From contig OX465282.1 of NCBI GenBank assembly GCA_949987705.1, positions 8,730,501-8,794,500 of the forward strand: a stretch of 64,000 nt of DNA, read 5' to 3'. The DNA comes from Thereva unica. Lineage: Eukaryota; Arthropoda; Insecta; Diptera; Therevidae. The translations under genes were made by a program, and so were the position numbers. The notes under the pieces were generated by a model that worked only from the letters and a program-made list of their open reading frames with translations, did no database searches and was not told the origin of the DNA. This document shows positions 36,300-45,899 of this stretch, piece after piece (the first letter of the stretch is position 1; each line of letters begins with the position of its first letter).

Positions 36300-36720
36300 A
36301 AATGGCCAACCTTATATTAAGCGATAAGCAAGACGGCTTTAAACTAAAAAGAGCTGCTACTGATCTTTTTGCATATCTAACAGAGCAACTTTACCGAAGA
36401 GTATATAGCTTCGATGATCTGGTTGCTCTGGATATATCCAAGACTTTAAATACTGTATATTCTACGTCTTTCCTATTGATAACTACTCAGCCCTTAAGAA
36501 CTGGATTGACAGTGTCCATGTTGGTCGTTCAATCAAGGTAGTATCGCACGACGTCCAATATGATTCCCACACTATATGTTCTGATGTCTCAAAGGGCTCA
36601 ATTCTATCACGCGCTCTTTTTCTAATATTTATAAATCGGATATTTTTCACAATCTCATTAGCCCAATTAATAGCACCTCTTATATATAGATTTTCGAGGG
36701 ATATCGAATCAGACCACTAT
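36300..36720 (+). pseudogene. LINE family D reverse transcriptase fragment
   Basis: The reading LILSDKQDGFKLKRAATDLF followed by LVALDISKTLNTVYST is a diverged copy of the family D reverse transcriptase at 39310-39460. A VxQGSILSxALFLIFIN-like block follows near 36590. It is badly decayed and short. Confidence 0.7.
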
Positions 36721-36757
36721 TTGCGGGTCCCTTTTCGTCCCTCTGCCTAGAGTCATC

Positions 36758-37483
36758 TTATTGGGGTTGCAGTGGGTTGTCCCATTGCTCCCTTGCTTCG
36801 ACTCCCCTAGTTATCGCAAGCAGCTGATTGAAGGGAGTCTGCCTCATGTCCTCCATCCAATGGAGTCCAGTTATGGCAGCCCTTTTCCTCGCCACCGCCG
36901 GACAGTGACACACTATGTGTGTGGCCGTCTCAGGTTCCTCCAGGCACATCCGACAGGTGTCATCCTCCAGAATTCCCATTCTTTTTAGGTGATACCTGAA
37001 ACATCCGTGTCCTGTAATCAGTGCCACCAACCATCTGAGGGTTCTCCTTTGCATATGCAGGATCCTTCTTCTGGCTGCGGTAATCGGCAACGTAAGCACC
37101 ATCTTAGCCTGCCTACACGTGGTCATAGCGTCCCACCGTCTCCGGTGTTCCTCAGCGACCCATTTCTCGATGTAGTTCCTTACCAACCCTCTGCCAATGG
37201 CAGAGTATGGCTCCGGTCCCCAGAATTCCGAGGTTGACCCCTGTTTTGCCAGGTTGTCAGCCTTTTCGTTCCCATCGATGCTTGTATGTCCTCTAACCCA
37301 AGCTAGCGTCACGTTGTTTTGTTGCGCACACCTGTTCAGTTTTTGGACACATTCCAACGCCAGAGACGCATTAATCTCTGTCTGATTCATGCGCTTAATC
37401 ACAGCCTGATTGTACAGTGCTATAAGGATACTTCTTCCCTGCACCTGACCCTCATTTATGTGATCCAGCGCGTGCAATAGCAC
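36758..37483 (-). pseudogene. LINE RNase H and C-terminal domain (241-codon open frame)
   Basis: This is an unbroken frame. The RNase H half contains TLAWVRGHTSIDGNEKADNL, the conserved block around the last catalytic aspartate. The C-terminal zinc-like block follows (LITGHGCFRYHLKRMGI, CRMC, ETATHIVCHCPAV). The start codon is probably not a real start: the N-terminal half of RNase H and the whole reverse transcriptase are missing. It lies on the opposite strand to the fragment at 36300, so this is a junction of two elements. Confidence 0.75.
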
Positions 37484-37672
37484 CTCTTTGTGTTGTTGTT
37501 ATGTTTTCAATAACGCTCGCCAAGAACTTGCAAAATCCTGTTTTCATGACAGACAACGCATGTCCGAATCAAATATCAGGGATATCGAACTGATTCTTGA
37601 TTTGGTCCGCAATAATTGTTTTTTATTTAACCAATCTTAAGCAAAGTGCTGACTTATATTTAATAAAACATA

Positions 37673-38142
37673 ATCGGTAGCCTAGGGAGTAAGGCGCCTA
37701 GCTACCATCCCAGAGGTCCCAGCTTCAAATCCCGGCCAGCCCCACGGTCCCTTGCCTTTTCCACTTTCCCGCCAACAGAACTTTCCTTCTTTATTCTTCC
37801 CTCTTTACATTCCTAATTACTCCTGTATAACTTTTGTTAGCCCTTCCCCGCTTCACCAAAGCTCATGTCATGGGTTGGTTGATGAGATTCAATTCGTTTC
37901 AGGAGGCATAACACTCCAGTAAGTTGTTTCTCGATGCCCCGATGTCAGGCAATGGTTGGGAGTAGGTGATATAAAAATATGGCGGCTAGGTTTTGGCAGT
38001 TCCTTCCTTCCCGGCTGGAGCTGTGTCGAATACTCTGTTGCACTGTTTTGCACTCTATACGAAGAAAATATATTGTTGAAAGTATAAATGGCATTTCCTG
38101 AGGCTCTAGTCTTTCACATAAAGAAACAAAAAAGCAAAAAAC
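37673..38142 (+). mobile_element. tRNA-derived SINE (family S), full copy
   Basis: The head tcggtagcctagggagtaag has a B-box-like cttcaaatccc. A body of about 340 bases matches, in inverse orientation, the copy at 19652-20104. The shared blocks include gttgtttctcgatgcccc-like and tcctgaggctctagtctttc. It ends in an A-rich tail. No clear target duplication was found. Confidence 0.75.
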
Positions 38143-38159
38143 GACAGTAGTAGGGAGAA

Positions 38160-38397
38160 CATCCTTAAAAGCCTACTACCAAGCCAAGATGTACATAAAT
38201 GTTATCGTGTCGAGGGCTACAGGGCAATGGGTAGTGTTACATTGTCCCGAACGATCTCCTCTAGGCACCAGGCGCACCCAGTTATGTACATATATATCAC
38301 CTTATCCTGATTCGGAGGCTCTGTCAAGATGGATCTTCTCTTTCCGGCCTTACTCGTGGGAGTTTTATGGATCAAAATTTAATTAAAAATCAGACGA
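38160..38397 (+). repeat. 5' part of LINE I, cut by LINE D
   Basis: This is similar to 50610-50830 (shared accaagccaaga, atcgtgtcgagggct, gatctcct..ggcacc, gggaatttttatgga-like blocks). It stops where the LINE D insertion starts. The target duplication agacga (38392-38397) is repeated at 40669-40674, where the ORF1 of LINE I starts. I infer that 38160-38397 and 40669-43020 were once contiguous. Confidence 0.5.
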
Positions 38398-40415
38398 AGA
38401 ACTGTATGGCATTATGGGAAGGCCAATTGGCAGGGGCTTATTAATTTTTTCCAGTCTACAGACTGGAATCTGTGTTTCCGGAATAGAAACGCCAACTCTG
38501 CCGCTATCCGTATCACCAGGATCATACAGGCAGGAATGCATTTGTTCATTCCCCATTCTACCAAATCTGTGAAGCCTAGGACCAACAGATGGTTTAATCG
38601 GGAGTGTATGAATGCAATCAAAACTAAAGAAGCCGCCTTCCGAGCGTACAAGAGCTTCCCGAGTGAATCGCTCCGTTTAGAGTACGTACAACAAAGAAAT
38701 TCTTGTAAAACCGCCATCAAGAAATATTTGACAACAAATTGAGAAGTAAACTCCTAAATGCAACCTCCGGTAGCAAAAACTTCTGGTCCTTGGTAAGTTC
38801 CATCAAGAAGAATTTCACTACAACTTCAACCCCTTCCTTTATTCACAATGAGAAGGTAATAGCAGACAGCAAATCCAAGGCCAATTTATTAGCATCTATG
38901 TTCGCTTCGAATTCTTCTTTACCCGAAACTGATGTGCTACCCCCTGTTTCCGAGCGTAACGCCCATTCAATGGACAGGGTTTTTTTCAGGACTCGCGAGG
39001 TGTACAGGTGCCTCAAAGAGCTCGATGCCAACAAACCCACTGGACCCGATAATATACCCCCTATCGTCTTAAAACAATGCGCCTCACCTTTGGCTAAACC
39101 TCTGCGCAAATTATTTTCCCTGTCATATTTCTCCGGAGTTTATCCCGACTCTTGGAAACTTGCCCATGTTCAGCCCATACCGAAAAAAGGTGATTCCAGC
39201 GATCCCTCCAATTACCGCCCAATAGCAATAACTTCTATTCTCTCCAAAACCATGGAGACGATAATCAACAAAAAGCTTATGGGATATCTAGAATCCAATC
39301 TACTCATAAACGACAGACAGTATGGCTTCCGACAAAAAAGATCCACTGGCGATCTTTTAGTCTGTCTTACAGAACACCTCAGCCGTAGTCTGCATGGATC
39401 CGGTGAGTCTAGTCTGGTTGCTCTGGATATCTCCAAGGCTTTCGATAGAGTTTGGCACTCAGCCCTGTTAGCTAAACTCAAAGCTATTGGAGTTGACTAA
39501 CTTCTACAGAAGTGGATTGAGAGTTTCCTTTCTGGCCGTTCAATCAAAGTGGTATTGGATGGCGTCAAATCCGCATCCCACCCGATCTCTGCGGGGGTAC
39601 CCCAGGGGTCAATTTTATCACCGGCCCTATTTCTCATATTTATAAATGACCTTCTTTCAATCCCCTCCAACCCACTTCTCAGCTTCGCTGACGACGGTAC
39701 TCTACGTTACTCGTACAGCTTCGATACAAGACAGACTCATGCCAGATCCTGTCTTGATGATCGCGAACTAATGTTCAACTCTATTAATAACGACATTAGA
39801 CTCATTCTAGAGTGGGGAAAGAAGAATCGTGTTGAATTCAACTCCGACAAAACCAAGTACTGTCTTATCTCCAAAAAGAAGCTCAACACCTCTCCACCCT
39901 TGAGAGTGGATGGAGTTCAACTAATGGCCGACCCATCCTTACACATCTTAGGCGTGACATTAGCCAAAGACTTGCGATGGAATGACTACATATTCCAAAT
40001 CGCCAAACAAGCATCCCAGTGCTTGGGATTTCTTAAGAGGTGCAAGTTCCTCCTCCAGCCATCGGCCCGTGCTGTTATTTATAAATCCTACATTCGGCCT
40101 CTTCTCGAATATAACTCCCTCGTTTGGGGCGGCGCCCCAATAACCACCTTGGCATGGTTAGATAAGGTGCAAAAAAGGGCGCTCAAGTTAATTGATGACG
40201 ACACCGCCTGCTCCACCATCGACCCCTTAAGCCACCGTAGGAATGTAGCAGCACTGACAAAATTTTATCGCTACTATCATAGCGACTGTTCCTCCGAGTT
40301 AAACGCTCTCCTGCCTCCACGGCAATCTTATACCCGCAACACCAGATTAGCCCACTCGTCTCATTCCCTTCACCTGCAACTACCCCTTTCACGCACTCAA
40401 CAAGATATGAATTAA
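38398..40415 (+). pseudogene. LINE family D ORF2: linker and reverse transcriptase
   Basis: The linker reads VWHYGKANWQGLINFFQSTD. The reverse transcriptase runs LDANKPTGPDNIPPIVLKQC, NYRPIAITSILSKTMETII, YGFRQKRSTGDLL and LVALDISKAFDRVWHSALL. Then come AGVPQGSILSPALFLIFIND and the catalytic FADD at 39684-39695, with thumb motifs LGFLKRCKFLLQPSARAVIY and RRNVAALTKFYRYYHSDCSS. Two lesions are visible: a frameshift near 38738 and a TAA stop at 39498-39500, after which the same frame continues. I place it in the CR1/Jockey-like group from the RT signatures, with low certainty at clade level. No RNase H follows. Confidence 0.85.
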
Positions 40416-40668
40416 CCTCTCGCAGTCAGTATTTCCGAACTCCTACAACATCCAAGAGTTCAAACGCAGGGTTCATCACCACCTTCTTCAATACCCCCCC
40501 CCCCCCCGTACCTTTTAATCCTTAACCTATACCCCCCCCTCATCCCTCCCCCGTACTAAGCTTACTGCTAGACATTGCACCATGACGTGACAAATGACAT
40601 GACGGACTAGTAGTACAAAGGGTGACTCCTAAGCTTAGACTGCCACATAAAAAAAAAAGAAAAAAAAA
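38398..40668 (+). mobile_element. LINE family D, 5'-truncated, nearly intact RT half
   Basis: This 2.27 kb non-LTR retrotransposon begins in the linker after the endonuclease and ends in poly(A) at about 40649-40668. It is flanked by agacga (38392-38397 and 40669-40674). Its 3' untranslated part has C-runs (40491-40507) and a conserved end (about 40565-40650) that also occurs at 51290-51400 (inverse) and 63780-63885. Other copies lie at 36300, 43258, 51290-52380 and 63897-64000, so this is a frequent family in the region. Confidence 0.8.
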
Positions 40669-41961
40669 AGACGATTGTGCCTGATGCAATAAGCATAAGC
40701 TCAGAGCGGGAGAGGGCTCTCCTTAAAGGTACCTTGTCCAGCACAGAACCTTCAACTATCCAATCAACAACAGTGCCCAAGGCAGCTGGTGGCAATGTTG
40801 TTGAAGAACTAAATGCCAAGGTTGTTGGTATGACCGTGCAGCCTAGCAGGAAAAAAAATTGCTGCTACCAAGAGAAAGAGGGACAAGGCGAAAAATACTG
40901 CAGTGGTATTCCGGAGGTTCACGAAGCACACGTGAGTCCCACATTTGCAACTTCCTCTCCAACAAACCGAAGGTGGAATAGTGGTCAGGACTAGTGATGA
41001 GCAAGACTGGTCTTGCAGTTTTGCCTTTGCTTGCACATTTAGCAAACCCAAAGCTAGACCAAGACAAGACAGGACTACAGAAGAGTGAAAGATCTAGATA
41101 GCAAGACTTTTGGCTCATCACTAAGTGCCAAAAGTCTTGCAGTGATGAGCAAAAGGTCCTACAAAAAATCTTGCAAGAAGTCTTGCAAAAAGTCTTGCCG
41201 AAAGTCTTGCAGTCTTGTCTTGGTCTTGCTAAATGTGCAAGACAAGACTTTTCGCTCATCACTGTAAGACTTTTGACACTTAGTGATGAGCAAAACGTCT
41301 TGCTATCTTCATTTTGTATTCTTGTCTTGCCCTTGTCTTGTATTGTCTTGGTCTTGCTTTTCTCGCTAAATGTGCAAGACCAGTCTTGCTCATCACTAGT
41401 CAGGACACCGGGGAGAGCAGATCCAGACAGCCTTTGTATTGCCAGAAGTTTCAGGACCCACCAGTCGGACCCAACTGATTTATGGCCAAAATGGCAGCGG
41501 TCAGAGGATTCTCCTGCTAGACAGGGACCCCAGAAGAAAAAAAGAAGGGAGTCGAAGAACCTGCATACCGGTACAAGCTGGCTGAGATTGCCATGGCAGT
41601 GGTCCTGGACAACTCACTCGAAGGCAAATTGTCCAAGGACTAATCCTCCTCTATTTGCGATTCTATCTTGACTGAGGTGGAAAAAAGCCTTAAAGGCGAT
41701 TGCCCACGTCAGTGTAAGGGCAGCAGGGCTCTCATTGAGATCGCCTACGCTAACGAACCTACCAGCCAATGTCTGACGGAAGGATGCAGCCTCAAAGTAA
41801 TCGAGGAGGAGGATCTTCCCAAATTCAAGAGGATCGCATTCTGCATTTCTACCGATGTTGGGGAACCGGAACAGGGACTCCGCCGGTTGACAATACAAAA
41901 CCAGCCAGTTGAGGTAAGCTTTTGGCAAGTGATGTGTAGGAAGGTGGGCCAGAGCAATTAA
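40669..41961 (+). pseudogene. LINE I ORF1 remnant, interrupted by a MITE
   Basis: The frame starts at 40677 (MPDAISISSERERALLKGTL), is broken by the MITE at 40992-41398, and resumes with a roughly 170-codon low-identity ORF1 stretch. Later pieces are YRYKLAEIAMAVVLDNSLEG, LTEVEKSLKGDC and KVIEEEDLPKFKRIAFCIST, typical of the ORF1 of RNase H-bearing LINEs. It includes stops and frame changes. Confidence 0.55.
40992..41398. mobile_element. hAT-type MITE, family Z copy 2
   Basis: The ends TAGTGATGAGCAAGACTGG and its exact inverse bound the element. The flanks are gtcaggac (40984-40991) and gtcaggac (41399-41406), a perfect 8-bp duplication. Removing it restores the ORF1 reading around gtcaggac. 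The interior is made of many aagtcttgc/gcaagactt words in both orientations, with three further copies of the gtgatgagcaaaa end motif inside (for example near 41141 and 41282). Confidence 0.9.
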
Positions 41962-43020
41962 ATGTTTGCCCTTAGCATTTACGAGACGTTTCCTCACCCA
42001 GCTAATAGAGCAGGGCATGCTCTTTCAACAATTACTGCTACTTTCAACAATAACTCTCCTGTTCTGATGAGGATGCGCAACAGAAAAACTCCATGGTGGA
42101 ATAACGAGCTCTCCAAGCTCGCTACGAGGAAGCTATTCAACGCAGCCAAGAAGAGCGGCAACTGCGAGAGTTATAAAAGCTCGCTAACCACCTATAACAG
42201 GGCGATCAGACGAGCAAAAAGGAATGACTGGAGGAATCGAAGCAACAAAACTTTATTAAAGGGCTTATCAGAAGATCTCAGATCTATTAGGAGAACCCAG
42301 AACCGACACAGTCTAGGGAAGAGACCTTGATAATATTGCTCCAGGCATAATTACCAGGAACAATCATTTATTCAAATGGGAACGGAACTGGAACTACTCA
42401 ATGGCCCAAACTTTTTCGCCCAAGGTCAAGTAGACGATGTAGCCAGCTTAGTAACGGATGAAACTGAAGGAGCCATGTCAAGACGTCTGCAGCAGGCACT
42501 AAATCTGGTATCTTGCTGCTGCGATAGCGTAGGACTAAAAGAGAATTACGACAAAACAATTATGGTTCCTTTCACCAGAAAAGGATCCCTACCGGGTTTG
42601 CAACCGAAAACCATATACTGAATATACACCACCATCATGAGGCACATGGTAACTTATGGAGCTTTAGTTTGGTGGCACAGAATGGCACTTATGGGTTTCA
42701 TAACCAATTTGGGCTTAATCAAAGAATAGCCAGCCTTTCCATCACTGGAGCCATTCGTACTTCCCGACAGCAGCACTGGAAACTCTCCTCAATCTGGTAC
42801 CACTCCACCTTGAGGTAGAGAAATCCGCGATAAACACGGCGATGCGGCGCTGGTCTTGGTCGAGGACATTTTATAATAATCAACATTCTAGAAGGGATCC
42901 CGCAAGCGGGGAAGCTATCGGATTGCATGTGACTAACGGGGAACTGCCTTTCGTCATTGGTTCAACTGGGGATTTGTCGAACTTCATCGTCCCACGCAGC
43001 ATCTCCACTTAACATTCCCT
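41962..43020 (+). pseudogene. LINE I ORF2 remnant (RT, endonuclease deleted)
   Basis: PWWNNELSKLATRKLFNAAK (from about 42092) is the linker before the reverse transcriptase. A deletion removes the fingers. QVDDVASLVTDETEGAMSRR (near 42430) holds the catalytic region as V-D-D. Then GLKENYDKTIMVPFTRK is followed by a thumb with MVTYGALVWWHR, SITGAIRTS-like and HLEVEKSA-like blocks to about 42990. It shares these motifs with the LINEs at 2.0-4.9 and 11.1-13.8 kb. It is inactive. Confidence 0.7.
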
Positions 43021-43029
43021 AAACGTTAC

Positions 43030-43245
43030 TGACACGATTGGAAGCCTTGCTGCTCCTATGCCGTATAGATATCGGATCCGGCACTTCTCCATAAACCTTC
43101 ACAGATACTCAATTTTCTCTAAGGTGGACTTGGTACATGAATACCACTATCTAGCATTAGCTCCAGTGCATAAACCTTCCCTATTTACGCAATTCGCCCT
43201 TTACGAGCTTACCTGTATGAAACGTCGAAGGAGACACCATTTGCT
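43030..43245 (+). pseudogene. Ty3/gypsy reverse transcriptase fragment
   Basis: The frame at 43058 reads MPYRYRIRHFSINLHRYSIF, SKVDLVHEYHYLALAP and FALYELTCM. These match the fingers/palm block of gypsy reverse transcriptase (PxRYPIxH, IFSKxDLxxAYHQI, TPFGLYEFxxM). About 70 codons remain, and the critical aspartate in SKVDL is kept. It is a short relic between two LINE fragments. Confidence 0.7.
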
Positions 43246-43257
43246 CTACGATCGATC

Positions 43258-43530
43258 CTAGGAATGTAACAGCCCTGACAAAATTCGATCGCTACTGCCA
43301 TACTCCTGCCTGTGCGGTCATCTTATACTTGCCACAGTCGATTGGTCATTTTGACACATTTTTTCTACCGACAGCCGTCATTTTCGCGCACTTTACAAAT
43401 TTGTTTATAACTAGAACAACTTGACTGTGGAACAGTCTTACACAGTATGCATTTTCGAACTCCTACAGGATCGAAGAGCTCTAACGCAGGGTTCATCCCC
43501 ATCTCCTTTAGCACCTTTCTGACCCTCCAG
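43258..43530 (+). pseudogene. LINE family D 3' fragment with an internal insertion
   Basis: taggaatgtaacagccctga and the following bases match the family D thumb region at 40238-40290. After about 130 unrelated bases the match resumes at 43447 (ttcgaactcctacaggatcg, then ctaacgcagggttcatc), equal to 40433-40470. The intervening block was not identified. Confidence 0.65.
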
Positions 43531-43567
43531 AAGAGGGGCCGGAAATTACTGTTAAGAAAGCATACAT

Positions 43568-44146
43568 GAGGAGCATCTGTTCAAAAGGTCGTATTTCACT
43601 TTTCAACTTTTTTTTATTTTAAAATTATTTGAAAAACATGGCATAAAACTCCATCGAATGAGCCTAAAAAGTAGTTCAAATTGTGCGTACTTTTCATATA
43701 AAAAATTCCCAAAAATTAGGATTCCAATCAAAACGACGTATTTCTGCATCTTTTGAAGGAAACGGTAATCCGCTATTTTGTGGTGGCCGCCATATTGGAT
43801 CTACCGCCATATTGGATCTACCGCCATATTGGATCTATTGAGTATACTATATTATATTGTCATCGGAACTAAAGCTGGGTGCAAAATCGATCAAATACCG
43901 ATCAAATGGTCGTATTTCTGTCATTTCCGATCAAAAAGCCGTATTTCTAAACAGAAAGTTAAAAAAATACAGTTTTGATGTGAATTTTTTTAAATTAAAA
44001 ACGCATATCATATTGTAGTCTTAACCTTCACATGAACGTACATTTAAATATTTTTTAGCATTTTTTTAAGAATAACAGGCAGTTTTTTTCGTTTTTTGTC
44101 AAGTTTGTTTATGATGGAAATATGACCTTTTGAACAGATGCTCCTC
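43568..44146. mobile_element. MITE with perfect 23-bp terminal inverted repeats
   Basis: gaggagcatctgttcaaaag plus three more bases at the left end is the exact inverse of the right end (44124-44146), and pairing continues with one mismatch for six bases more. The flanks are acat on both sides (43564-43567, 44147-44150). The interior is AT-rich and includes three tandem 17-bp units with gccatattggatctacc (about 43786-43838). The superfamily is not clear: a 4-bp duplication and GAGG ends fit no family I can name safely. Confidence 0.75.
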
Positions 44147-44150
44147 ACAT

Positions 44151-45899
44151 GACAGAAGGAATTAAATCTGGGTGGGAGAACTGGAAAGACGAAGACGGCT
44201 GCCCTTATCTCTGTATTGTTTCACTCATTGAATTTGTGTAGTTTTTCATGAAACTGTATTCAATTTAGCGTTTCCATTTCTCAAATTGAATTTTTCGGCA
44301 GTATTTTATCCTGAAACGATCTTCATCAATAGTTCCAAACAACTTCATTAAATTATTTCAGCTGAAATTCACTTAAAAAAACTACATAATACATAGATAA
44401 CTCACCCACCTCCAGCAACTAGTTAAAAAGTGTTTCATCACAAAACAACATCGAATAAATTTCTTTACAATGTGTTTACAGCACTTCGCACGTACTCACT
44501 TATGTTGGTTAAAGCCATGACGGAAAATTTAGTGATCAAATAAATCTGAGTAGTTAGTATGCACCAGAGCCAGTGATATAGTTGAATGAGTCTTTGTGGG
44601 ACTCCAAATTATTCTCTATATCGTGCACCATTAATAAACTCCTATTGAAGAAAACATCTCACCTCTGGGAGCTTGGCAGCGATATATATTCGAGCGAAAC
44701 ACGCAAATCTACCGGATTACCAAGATTACCTGGAAGATGGTACATATTTAGAATTGGTCATTGGTGTACACCAGCGAGAATGATTATTGTTGGTAGCGGT
44801 CCGATATCTAGGACTTGGGTAGTCATCATTACGAAACCAGGTTGAGATATATAGAGTTTCTCTCTCTCTTAATATTGGTAGTGTCTACTCGACGCGATCG
44901 CATGCTAGGATAAAATTAATGTCATTAAAGATGGTGACGGTTAAGCTGATGCGACTATCCAACAATGTACAATAGAGTACCCATCGTGGACATAAGTTAG
45001 CCGTAATGCTTAAGCTCCACATGGGAGACGACAAATCAATTGAGATCGTCGCTCCTTGCTTGAATTACTTTATGAAATGTACAAATTGCTTAATTAAAAT
45101 ATCAAGTAAGTCGATTGCGCATGCGTACAAGGTTAACTTCGGCCAGCATTGATACCATGTCAAGACGACAAATGGTTTTTTGGTATGGTGGCGGCTGAAT
45201 GCATCGCGTTCCGTGTTTCTTTCAATAGCTGGCGAGGACGAAGGAAATTTTAATTGGAGTGAGAAATATCTCAGGTTGGAGGGAGATCATTTATTCAGGT
45301 GTTAATTGGTTTGCGTGTAATGACTTTAAATTATGATGGAAGTTGATTTTATTATTTTCACAACAGAATGAAATCGAGTTTAGTATCAAATGCTGAAGCA
45401 GAAATGCTGGCGGAATTTTGTTTACATTTTTTTTTTCGAGAATGTTCTTGTTGCATCTGCCAATTTATGGTTTACATAAAAATGAAACATGCAAATTGTA
45501 GTCTCTGGTATGAGGATATATAAGAAGGAATAACACAGTTGGAGATGAAAGGATTGTTTATTTTAAAACAGGATAAACGATGTATAAAGGTGATTTTTTT
45601 GTAGGATGTTATTGTGGATTTATGTGTTTTGTGAAATGCCTAATTGGTACAATTAATTCAGTATATATTTTAGATATTTGATAGCTCTGGATTTTGTGGC
45701 ATTCAATAAGCTTTGTCATTAGTCACATCACACCGAAAAGGGAAATTCAATTCGCCGCGTAGAATGTACGAACAGGACATCACGTCGGTCAACAGGAAAT
45801 CAACAATGGAATTATTAAAATGCAAAATATCATTTAACTACGACTTACCGGATCCGGGACATTGGCGATCGTCTCGCCAACAATCGACGAGATGATGAT
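44151..45899. other. No gene recognised
   Basis: This is AT-rich non-coding DNA. The part from about 45730 may be the decayed linker of the LINE that follows. Confidence 0.45.

Noticed and set aside
41085..41267. Lysine/serine/cysteine repeat protein
   Set aside because: It is a translation of the caagactt-type words of the MITE, not a gene.
43778..43978. 66-codon frame with a tandem repeat
   Set aside because: It is a translation of the 17-bp tandem repeat within a MITE.
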